A stretch of 64,000 bases of DNA. Origin: DATKCT01 sp035513055 (GTDB lineage: Bacteria; Verrucomicrobiota; Verrucomicrobiia; Verrucomicrobiales; DEV007). Each line of letters begins with the position of its first letter. The stretch's first letter is position 1. Below the pieces are notes generated by a model. The model worked only from the letters and a program-made list of their open reading frames with translations. It ran no database searches and was not told where the DNA came from. Location of the stretch: the NCBI GenBank assembly GCA_035513055.1, contig DATKCT010000197.1:10129-74128 (forward strand), written 5' to 3'. This document shows positions 35,201-45,300 of this stretch, piece after piece. The translations under genes were made by a program, and so were the position numbers.

Positions 35201-36194
35201 ACGTGGTCCGGCCAGAGTAGAATCGCAACGACCAAGGATTCATTCCGGAATCCTCCCCCAGCGGCCCGCGCTGCGCGGGAATGCGCAGCAAGTCCGGAAC
35301 GAGATAGGCCCCGCCTCCAGCCACGGTCGGCGCTTCGAGCGTTGCCGGGAACGCCGGGGGAGGCAAGATCTCTGGATATGCCCGTCTCAAAGTGACGAGG
35401 TCCCAGGCATCCAGCCGCGCTCCCCGCGCATCGCCATGCACCACAGCATACATCAGGGCATTTCGAAGCTCAGAGTCCGCTTCCTCGGGATCTTCGCTGG
35501 AGTGCGCCAGCCCTAACGCATGACCGATCTCGTGCGCCAGGACTTCCTCCAGCGTCGCCGGATCGGAGAGAATGCCCTGCCGATGGTTCAGGATCACGTA
35601 ACCGCCGGTGGTCCGATGAAACTCCTGATGGAAGACTCGACCGCCGCTGCCTATGCCCAAGGTTCCACTGGTGGTGAAAAGTCCCCCAAAGGCCACCAGG
35701 TTAGGGTCAAGGATCCTTTCGTGCAGGTCGTGAAGTTGCACTCGAATTCGTCCATCTCTTCCCGGCAGGAGATCCGCGGCATCTCCAAATGCCGTCACTC
35801 CCTCGAGATGAAAGCGCAATCCGGCTGCGGCTTCCCAAGCGGAAAACGCCCGTGTCGCCGCGGTGAGTGCGCTGTCCAGAGAAAGTCCCTCCGGCAGCGC
35901 TTCGGCGTCGACGACGTAGGGAATGCTCTGCCCGGAATCGCCGTTCACCCAGCGAGAAGGATAGGGATCCGCACCCGCCGGGAGCGAAAACGGGGTCAAT
36001 CCGCCCGCCGCCGATTTCTCCAAGGTCGCCCAGCCTTTGGCGGACTCGTGCCCGCCCGCGCTTTTCTTCAGACTGTTTTTCGTGCCTTCCGGAAGCCAAG
36101 TCGCGGCCTCGAGGCGAGGAGCAAGATCACCAGCTCCCCAAAGCAAGCTGATACACAGGATCCAGACGTGACCGGCTACCCTAGCTATGGGCAT
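32244..36194 (-). CDS. secreted matrixin-like zinc metalloprotease with Calx-beta repeats
   Basis: 1316 aa from the ATG at 36194, which places a signal peptide (MPIARVAGHVWILCISLLWG) at the start. Residues 60-300 form an M10-like domain with the zinc site HEIGHALGLAHSS (H221, E222). A DSDGDGCTEAEEF calcium loop follows. From about residue 430 to 1230 the chain is a series of Calx-beta modules, each with an A-x-x-G-x-DY motif and a [VI]-x-DD edge (for example ALGEDYLLP, TAGSDYLWP, VAPGDFAM, SPGQDYALD). The end has the E-x-S-x-D-L-x-x-W ... F-x-R-x-R module seen in two other cluster proteins, plus an 18-residue tail that overlaps the M20 gene. Last gene of the cluster, 171 bp after the 3502-aa giant; a cell-surface or matrix protease is likely. 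Confidence 0.82.
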   Translation of the reverse strand: MPIARVAGHVWILCISLLWGAGDLAPRLEAATWLPEGTKNSLKKSAGGHESAKGWATLEKSAAGGLTPFSLPAGADPYPSRWVNGDSGQSIPYVVDAEALPEGLSLDSALTAATRAFSAWEAAAGLRFHLEGVTAFGDAADLLPGRDGRIRVQLHDLHERILDPNLVAFGGLFTTSGTLGIGSGGRVFHQEFHRTTGGYVILNHRQGILSDPATLEEVLAHEIGHALGLAHSSEDPEEADSELRNALMYAVVHGDARGARLDAWDLVTLRRAYPEILPPPAFPATLEAPTVAGGGAYLVPDLLRIPAQRGPLGEDSGMNPWSLRFYSGRTTSNFGEFHGEDGDIVYTPIGFFQLAPLSAQSGRYYDRALFRVESGTHGSALEWIEVLSLRRDGWGETPDGLPDAWVQEWFGEGVAVDPHGDSDGDGCTEAEEFMQNSNPLDAGSFVRVSFGEAPQTIAESGGELTLVFECGNVVSRPVAVDLLWSGTAALGEDYLLPERFASGVVIPAGVDRWTVPLVIVDDALSEGPESIVVEIAGVLGAGLGEKLRLEVVILDNEELPVYRLMGFAYAVREGDAEGVAITVLRSGRVDAASCVRLSVREFPGEGSLDPAADLNPAAWDLCFAEGETELTLGLVVEDDAVAEGVETGILGLEVVDGGGIVDPAGAEALLEVADNDGPPELTIEAVPAMEGSAYAEVILRLSHASGSPVTAHYRLASGTAKENEDFLAASGVQTIAPGDTEARVQIALVDDPWSEEEEFFYFVVTEITNGVTADPVVAVPLLDDEPLPALKTPVRIAATEGELLTIPVSLSGPAAVPVEYAWRFTGRSSSTVDDAPLETGVLRFPPGQTSAVIEALLPDDAMDEPEESIYLECVGLTHAQPGPFVTEIIIADNDPRPVLVLEDGEVWEGSLDVAPPLRLSGPSGFEITVQLTITGGTATAGSDYLWPGSVVVFPPGSLEPVWSFQLIDDFLHEESEVVEFRVGIVRNVLLERTTAKLTILDDDPEDAWMVRPAAVSESAGFARLEVLRSRLSQQASWVSYRTVPGTAVAPGDFAMQSGIVEVPAEAKSAFIEIPVVDDGLDEDDETFTVELAAPSHGQVAGGPALVTIVDDDPEPVLHGDWIEVGEGEGMARLILTLSEASGRLIQGFLSPAGGDASPGQDYALDPVYFQLNPGQETVEVEIAIYDDLIAENTKVALLAFMDLRNAIPADGPLGFSILDDDEEQPAVPAMLEWDASGDQGLRIRWRGRQGDSYAIETSTDLHTWRPWPDFTGEATGDWELEELPGDASALLFLRLRRIGFSGEPNQARPEPPGDGD

Positions 36195-36365
36195 GCCGCA
36201 CCTTCCGATACTCCGCCTCGATCGTCCAGCGCTCCCTCCAGCGCCCGGGCGCTCTTTCGCATGCAGCGCCCAAGCCATTTTCATCACAAAGATCCGCCCA
36301 CGGAACCCGAAACCACTTGGCTCCGCAGCGCCCCCCGGTCCCTCTGCCGAGCAATCTTTCGGGTC

Positions 36366-39300
36366 TTAACGGGTCACGCGTATGCGATAGAATCGGACCT
36401 GTTGACCCTCCGGCAGACCAGCGCCCAAGATGACCCGGTCGTAGCCTGTGCCGGCGGCTGGAATGGTGTTCACCACCCAAGAAGGCGCCGCTCGCCATGT
36501 GCCGAGATCCGTGGATTGCTCGAGAGTATAACGGAGCAATTGGTCCTGTGCGCGCCGGCGATAGGAAACCCGCAACTCCATGCGTTCACCCGTGGAAGAA
36601 GGTTCCACCCAAACACGCAAGGGCTCGCTCTCCTCGCGCCTCCGCGGATCAAGGCCGAATGCATACTCTTCGACGTTCTTCCGGCCGTCGCCATCGGCAT
36701 CCGCCATCAATCCCCAGAGAATGGGACCCAATGTGGGCTCGGAGAGTTCCTCAGAATCGAAATGCTCCTGTTGCCAGTCGAGCAAGGATGCCGCCGCTGC
36801 GTTGATGATCAATGGATTTCCCGAACCTCCAGAGGCGGAATTGCCGAGCACCAAGACCGCCACCTGCTCGGTCGCGTGAGAACGTTCGTTGTCGGAGAGG
36901 CGATCCTCATCGATGGCCAAGGCGATGGAGGTCGTCGTCAATGGTGTCGTTCCATAGAGGACTGGCCATCCCCCATCATTGACGTCCATCGCTGCCGACG
37001 ATGCTACGGCAGCCACCGGATCAGCAATTCCAGAAACTGCATACTGAATGGGCGGAGTATTCTCCATTCCCACGATCGTGTCCGCTCCCACAAAAGCCGA
37101 ATAGTCGTATTCCCCGACATTTCCGGTCCCAGCTTCGATCACGATGTAACCTACCGTCTCGTCCACACGCGCAGTGACCGGGTCTTCCGCCACGTGCTTT
37201 CCGGTCCACAACTGAGTACTGCTGGGCGGATTGCCGGAATTCGAGCCGCGAGCCCAGAATACGGAAAACCGCGCGTCGTTGCTGGTCTGGACTTGTCCCA
37301 ACACAACCGGATTGCTGTAGGGCTGCTGGTAGGACCGGTTCTGCCCATTCCACGATGACTTGCGATCAGTCAGTGTTGAGGTGTAGCGCACCGCCTCCAT
37401 TTTGATCCCGTCTACAGCGGCGGAATACACCCCTTCCTCTACGACCACGTAGTGAACAGGAGCAACAACAATGGGGGGCGATGCGACGTTGTCGAGGCGC
37501 GCCAAGCGAATCTGAAACGAATTACCCATCGCGTTCTGAATCCGGGGCACAACGGGCACTTGGGTGTTGCTGTATTGCGGTGTGGCAATAACGACCATGG
37601 AATCGTAGCTGCGATCCAATGTCACCGTCATCCAACCCGCGGCGCTCGACACATCGGCCAGTACTCCTGTCTCGAAGATATTTTGCGGGACCGGCGGACC
37701 CTCCGGAATCATATCATCCGTGCGCAAACCATGGTAGAGCCCCTGCCGGATTTGGCTGCCGGCCGGCAACACGACCGCATCCAACTGCAACTGAGAGGCT
37801 GCGCCCAATGCATTGGGAAAGCCGATCCGATGGAGCTTGGGCGGGTTCGAGCTGTCTCCGGCAAGGTACATCATCCCGTCGGGCCCAAGCGCCATATCAC
37901 CCACGTAATCCGGAGCCGCATAAGTGTGCAGCAAGACCTGCGTGCCCGCCACTGCGCTGGTGCGGGCGGCCGTTGGCGACGCGGGGCCTGGGTCGGCAGA
38001 AAGGTCGTATTGATACAAGGCGACTGTATCCATGTCATTCACGTACAATTTCGTTCCATCATGAGAGAACTCAAAGAATGAACTTCCATGGGATAACTCG
38101 ATCGAACTCGTCGAACTGACGACACCTGTGGCCGGATTGAAATCATAGATGTTCATCCGGGGCGGAGACCAAGCCACGGCGAGGCGGCGCCCGCCCAGGC
38201 TATAGCGAAAACTTCCTCCCTTTCCATCCAGATTGAAGTTGCTCACCGGCGCGCCCACTCCCGCGCTGGTGATGGGATAGACGTCGCCTGTTCCGATAAT
38301 AAGCCAATAATCGGCGCCATTGGCATGCGGAACCAGGACCCAACCTTCCTTGCTCGATGTGCTCCCCGCCACCAGCACTCCTGGAGGGTCGACGACGGCT
38401 CCGTGCAAACCCACGGACAGATCTATCTCCGTGAAATGAACGCGTTGCTCGTTTCCTCCGGTCGTGAAGATATACAGATTCTCTCTCGGATTCCCCCCAG
38501 GCTTAGGAACGATGATGGCCGGAATCGAGTTGTTTTCGCCGTTGCCGGCCCCGAGCGTCCCATCAGCCCCAGTCAAAATCATTCCCGTTTGCGCATTCCA
38601 CGCTGTTCTGCCGTCCGAGTAGACAAGCCATTCACCTGTGTACCAGTCGCTCCAGGTGCCGCCGCCGCCCAATGGGAATCCAAAGGGTTGACCGCCGCCC
38701 ACAGTGAGATTGCGGCGCTCGTCCCAAGACAAAGTCACGCCATTGCCGAAGATCCAGTTGTCTCCGAAAAGATGCCCGATGTTGTAGACCTCGATCGTTG
38801 TTCCGCTCGAGCACACAGGAGGCGCGATTCCGTCGTCGACACAAATGGTGAAGGTCGTCGTCTCATGTTTGGACCACTCGATGCGGTCTTCAGTGGGCAC
38901 GAAACACAGCCCCTGAATCGCCGTCGTAGCGTCAGCGGCCGTGCCGAAAAAGGTGTAGGTCCCGGGCGGTCCTTCGACAAACCCGTCCAAATCCGTCAAT
39001 TCACCCTTGGCCGGATCGTCGATTTCGACCGTCACGGTCAAAGGCTGCAAGCCATTGCTATCCACTTCTCCAATCACCACCGTGGCGAAGGGCTTGGCGA
39101 TCTCGTCGTCCCTGTGAAAATCAATAGCTTGTACTCCGGTTAGCGTCGGCGCATCATTGGCCCCCTTCACGGTCAACACGACTTTGGCGCCGGCATGATC
39201 GGAGTTCGCAGCCACCACGCGCACCATAACCGCAGCCTCATAAACTCCTCCCGTATCGTCCTCTACCTGGTAGGTGAAGGTCTCCACCCCCGTGAAGCCC

Positions 39301-42300
39301 CCTTCCGGCGTGTAAAGGAACGCGTCTTCATCCAGGTTCAACGCCACCATCCCATTGCCGCTCGGACCTCCGGACACCCCCGCCAATTCCGGAGGAACGC
39401 CCCCCGGTATACGGCGATCGTTGGCCAAGACATCCAGGAAATTGTCGTCCGAATTCGAGACAACCGTGAAGATATCATCGCCCACGAAAATGGATCCAGC
39501 CTTCACCGTGGCTGTGGCCGAACCCGTGCCGCCTCGACCATCGGAAAACTGATAGGTAAAGGTCTCCGTGCCGATGAAGCCTTCCATCGGAGTGTAGAAC
39601 AAGAATGCTCCATCTGGCGCCACTTCCAAAACACCGCCTTCCGTAGGATTGGTGAAACCGGTTACCACGAGCGGGGGTCCGTTGATCGGCAGCAGGCGGT
39701 CATTCGCCAATACCCGCAACGCATTCCGCACGCTGTCGCCTGCCACACAGTAGAAGTCATCACCCCCTCTCAGTTCGCCGCTGCGGTCGAGCACATTCAC
39801 TGTCACCGAAGCCGCCTGCCGGGGATGCGTCGCCGCTCCAATCTCATAACTGAACGTGTCCTGTCCCGAGAACCCGGGATCCGGTGTGTAGATGAGCGCA
39901 GACCGCGAAGCATTCCAAACTGCCGTCCCACCGACCGGGTTCTCGACAAATGTGATCTCGATCACCTCTCCATCATCGGGAATCAAGACGTCATTGGCCA
40001 AAACCGGAAGGATGTTTCCTGCGCTTTCCCAGTTCACTCCGAAAACGTCGTTCGCGGCGAGAAACCCGTCTTCAACCACCATCACGCTGACAAGCGCCAT
40101 CCCCGTCCCGCCGAAGGCATCCTGCGCCAGGTAGGTAAAGGTCTCCGTACCGAAGAACCCCGCCGCAGGTGTGTAGAGCACGGAGCGGCCGTCCGCGGAA
40201 ACCGAAACGGTTCCGCCGCCGGAGGGCGCCGCAAGTCCTCCCGCAGCCAAGGTCCAACTCGCCGCCGTAGCCGGCAGCACTCCGTCGTTGGCCAGGACCG
40301 GCAAAGCATTCCCTTCCGTTCCGCCAACAACGAAGAAATGATCGTTCCAGGCGCGCAGACTACCCATGCGATCGGGAACGGTCACATGGACATCGGCACC
40401 GAAGCTCGTGCCGCCTCCCGCTGTCGCGAGATACGAGAACTGTTCGACGCCGGTGAATCCCGGGGCCGGCGTGTAACGGGCGACTGTCCTTCCGCCCAGC
40501 AAGATGATGTTCACGGTCCCCCCCTGATCAGCCGGGCTCAGGCTCGTCAGCGCGATCGAGGCTCCGCCTGGCAAGAAGAGATCGTTCGCCAGCAGATCCA
40601 AGTCAGCCGTCCCGCCCGGGGCCACCTGAAAACGGTCCTCTTTGGCGGCGAGCGGGCCGAAAGCGGGGATCACTTCGACTTGCACTTCGGCCATGCAGAA
40701 TCCATTGGGTCCATCGGCGATTTCGTAGGTGAAAGTCTCCACTCCGACGAATCCGAAGGCAGGCGAGTAAAGTATGCCCTCGCCCTCCGGACTCACCAGG
40801 GCAGTCCCTCCGCGATTCGGAATGCCGGCCTGAGTGACTTTCAGGCTCAAGCTGGGATCGATCCCCAAGTTCACGTCATTGAGCAAGACAGGAAGAAACA
40901 CGTCGATGGATCCCGCAATGACCTGGAAAGCGTCTCCGTTGGCGAATAGCAGACCGTCGTCCGTCGCCGTATACTCAAACTCGTCGGTCGCCGTTTCCCC
41001 TTGTCCCAACCATTCGAAGAGGCCGCCGGGAAGGTAGTCGAACGAACCATCCGAATACAGGGTCACCATGGCGCCCAAGAGCGTTTCGAAGGTCGCTGCA
41101 GGAATGGCCCGCAACACATCGTCGGGCGCGTTCCCATCCATGTCGATGTCGACGTCGTTGGCCAAAACGCCGTCTCCCACCGAAATACTGACGTCAAAGT
41201 CCTCCTCCACCATCGCCACGTCGTCAAAGGCCACCGGCGCGTCGTTGACGCCCGCGACCCGCACGAACACCATTGCGGAAGCGTTACCTCCATTGCCGTC
41301 GGAGATCGTGTATTCAAAATGGTCCTCCACAATCTCCTTCTTCGAGAGCATCTGCAGCGCCAAGGAGCCGGTCGGGTTATAGATGATTGGACCACCGGCA
41401 GGCGTTAATGAAACAGCCGCGCCCAGATTGCTGCTGAGTCCCACTGACGCGACCGTAAGCACGTCGTCTGGAGGATTTCCGTTCTGGTCGACATCCGTGT
41501 CGTTGGCCAGCACAGCGGCGCGCGCTATGCTCAAAGCATGGTCCTCGTCCGTGGCGAAGGGGCCATCGTCCCGAGCCACCGGAGGGTCGTTCCTGCCGGT
41601 TACCTTGATACAGACTGTGGCGATGCCGGGAGCGCCGTGGGGATCGATCACCAGGTAACTGAAGCGGTCCTCGACTATCTCCCCCGCAGCCAAAGCGTCC
41701 AGGACCGCCGATCCCCGCGGATCATAAGTCAGGGTCGACTCAGTCCGGTCCGCCCGAAGGATGAGCTGCACATGAGCGCCCAACTCGCTGATGGTCTCGA
41801 GGTCGCTCAACTCGACCCGGGTCGGGTCTTTGTCCTCCAATACGAATCCGAAGGGCTTGACCCAGCAAATGCGCAAGGCCAGTCCGCTCTCTCCCGTGTC
41901 CGGATCCGTGTCGTTGAGAAGAAGAGTATCCGCGGCAAAAGTAAGCGCCGTGTCCTCGAAGGTCGCCAGAGCGGGGATGGCCGCCGGTTTGTCGTCTTGT
42001 GGAGTGGGCGCATCGTTGACCCCTGTAAGATGCACGCTCACCGTGCCCGTGGCACGTTCCAGATTCGCGGCGATCTCGGCGGCATTGGCGCCACGAGGAA
42101 GATTCGGCGTCGTTCCGTTCGCGTAGTCCAGAATGATGTAATCGAAAGTGTCGACCGCCATCGTGCCGGCCGGCAGCGCCTGAATTGTGGCCGAAACCGT
42201 CGGATTATACGATACAGCCGCCCCGGCCATCGGCGTATGAACAATGCTCAAGGCTGCTCCTAAACTGCTCTGCGCCGCGGGCAAGAATTCCACTCGGATC

Positions 42301-45300
42301 ACATCGGTCCGGTCCGCATCGAAATCGTTGGCCAACACGTCGACTTCCAGCGGGCTGTCTTCATCGGTCTCGACTTCGTCGTCAAAGGCGATGGGCGGCG
42401 CGTTGCCTTCCGCCAGAGGAACATTCATCTCATCCTCCCCTGGCGTGGCTGTGCCCGGCAGGAAAGCCCCCAGGAACTCGCAGTTTCGCGTCACGGATTC
42501 TTCGGCTTCCCGCAGCTCGACGCCGGGATCCCCGCTCTCCTCGAAGCTGGCCAAATAGGTGGCCGTCGCCACCAGCGCTCCCATGGGACCTGCCGTCCGG
42601 ATCTCGACGATTCCGCCGTTCTCGCCCAGATCGAGATTCCCGGAAACCGAGGCGTCCTGCACAGGCACAGATCCCGGAGGAGAGGGCATTACGGGGAGGC
42701 CCGTATCCTGGGCGACCAATATACCGGCGCCGGGCACGAGATTGACCGGCGAGAAGACGTGCCTGAGAACTCCTTGAACCCAAACTTCGTACCCTCCGAG
42801 ATTCAGCGTCTCGGAATCGCGCGGGTTGACCACTTCGATGTATTGGGCGGCGCCGGCCGGCGGATCGAACTGGATCTCATTGATGACGATTCGCTTGAAC
42901 GTATTCGCCTCGTAAGCGCCAGCATCCGGCGCAGCGTCTCGCCAGACATCGCGTTGATCCGTGGCAATGCCGGAGGCCAGCCCAGCACCCAGCGCGGGAC
43001 TTCCCGCGGGCAGTCCATGCGTTCGCGTCTGACCCCCGTTATCCGCCAACGGAAGAAGGGGCAACACCTGAGAGCGGCGGTCCGATGGTTGATCCAGGAG
43101 AATCAACGTCTGCGGCACTCCACCTTGGGACAGCGTGACGCGAGTGTCGTCATCTGCGACATTGCCTCCGAGTGAGATAATCCGTCCCGCCCCATTAGGG
43201 TCTAAAGGGTTGGGATCGCCATCCGCCAAAAGACAATTCCGCAGGTTCAAGCGCGTGTTGAATACGTTCGTGCGGATGGCGCTGCCGAGATGCGCCTCGT
43301 CAACATTCTCGAAGAATGTGCAATGTGTCACATTCACGTCGAAGGACATCGATTCCACATTTGCATTCTCGACATAGAGGGCTCCCCCGCCCACTCCGTT
43401 CTCGCTGCCCTGCACGTTCTGTGAGAAAGTGACGTTAAACAAATCACAGCGCTGTGAGGTGTGCAGTGAAATCGCGCCGCCTCCTTCTCCGAGATTCACC
43501 CCGGTGCGATTGAATGCGAAAAGCGAATGGGAAGCCGTCAGGCGGCCTCCTTCGACATCAATGGCGCCGCCCCATTGTTCGGCGAAACATTCAAGCGCTT
43601 CTATATGATCCACCACGAGGGTGCTGCCCGGTCCCACTGAGATGGCTCCCCCATTGCCGAAGTCGCTTTCGGCATCCGAACCGTGAATCAAACTGATGTA
43701 GGAAAGGTGCAGGTAGGAAGCGATGGACGGGCTGCTGTCCGATGCCGCGACGCCGACCTGGAAGATTTGCACATCGGGCGCCCCGTCTTCGTCGGAATCT
43801 CCGCTCAGAAACAGTTTCTCAGCCCCGGGTCCGGTGATGGTCAGGTTTTTGTCGATCACCAGCGGACTTTGCAGCCGGATGATAGCCAAAGATTCCACGG
43901 CATAGATATGCGCGAGATCAAAGGCCACATGGTCATTGCCCTGCGCGTCGCTGATCGCTTGTCTGAGCGAACCGGGGCCGGAGTCGTCCAAGTTCACGAC
44001 GACGCGCACCACCTGCTCGACTCGCACCAGCAGAGAGAAAGACATATCGATCCGGCCTCCCAGGCGATCGGTTAGAGTCGATGTGAAGAAGACCTCGATT
44101 CCCGGCTCGCCGGCCGGAACGGGATAACCCGGATCCAGCGCGAACTCCAAGCCCTGCAACGCCGCCTCCATATCGACAGCGCCGGCTGTCCCCACATAAA
44201 TTCCGGATCCAGGAGGGGATTCCGAAATGCGGCCCGTGCTATCGACCAGGAAGCCCTTGCTCGCGTCGTCGAGTTGGATCCGGATGGTGATCTGATCGTT
44301 CAGATCCACGTCGTCGAGCGTGAAGTCCATTCCAAAGGGAAGAATTCCCGAGCCCGCCACGACCATCCTCCGTCCCGACGGGGCATTCGTGACGACAGGA
44401 TCGTCGTTCTCCGAAATGATCACGATCCTTACTTGTTCGCGCACGACCACATCCCCACTGTCGTCGTCCAGAACCACACGGAAGATCACCGTTTCATTTT
44501 GACCGGGCGGCAAGCGATTTGATCCGGGCGTAAAGGTCAACCCTTGAATAGCGGCGGTGGCCTCGGCCGGCGTGCCGCTGAAAACGTATTTGGCCGCGTT
44601 AAGTCCGTCTACCGTGAAACCGGGCGTCTCCGGGCCCTCAAGCATCCCCGGAACCGGAGTCGAGGCGGTGCCAGGCGGCAAACTCGACAGCATCTCGATC
44701 GAGATACCGAGTTCCTGCATCCCTTGTTCGTCGACGTCCCCGATCTCGACCGAAGCAAATGGTTTGACGGTCTCATTGTCCGTAATCGAACCGAGCGCCT
44801 GAAACTTGATGAAGGTGGGCAGGTCGTTGACCGCCACGATGTGCGCCGTGGTCCGGTTGTCGGCGCCCAAACTATCGCCATCACTATTCTTCAAGGTCAG
44901 GCTGACCTGAATGGTTTCCTGAGTCGTAACCATGTTCGGAACCGGCTGAAACGCCAGTCGCCTCACGGCATTGGTCGCATCGCTAGCGGCCCCCACAAAG
45001 ACCAGCTTGTCCGCCAATGGGGAGAAACGCAGGGGTGGATCGCCGACTTCGATGAAAGTTCCGAGGCCGGCCGTCAAGACGTTCTGGCTCGCGAATTCCC
45101 CGGGAGTAACCACGAAAGCGGTGACTTCCAGAGAAGCGACGTCCGACCCGGTGATGGCGACTCCTTCGAACAGCCTCCGCGCGGAGTTGTCTGGAATGAT
45201 TTGACCGGAAACCGTTCCCCGGATGTTGCCGGTGATGCTAGGAGTGGCCACGGTGATCTCCACCTCTTCGCTGTCCGAGTCTTCCTCCACATCCTCGACC

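Noticed and set aside
39280..42400. Repetitive DNA that could suggest a CRISPR array or satellite
   Set aside because: The periodicity is in the protein (VLAND repeats of about 80-130 residues) and the DNA copies are divergent, with no short constant repeat.
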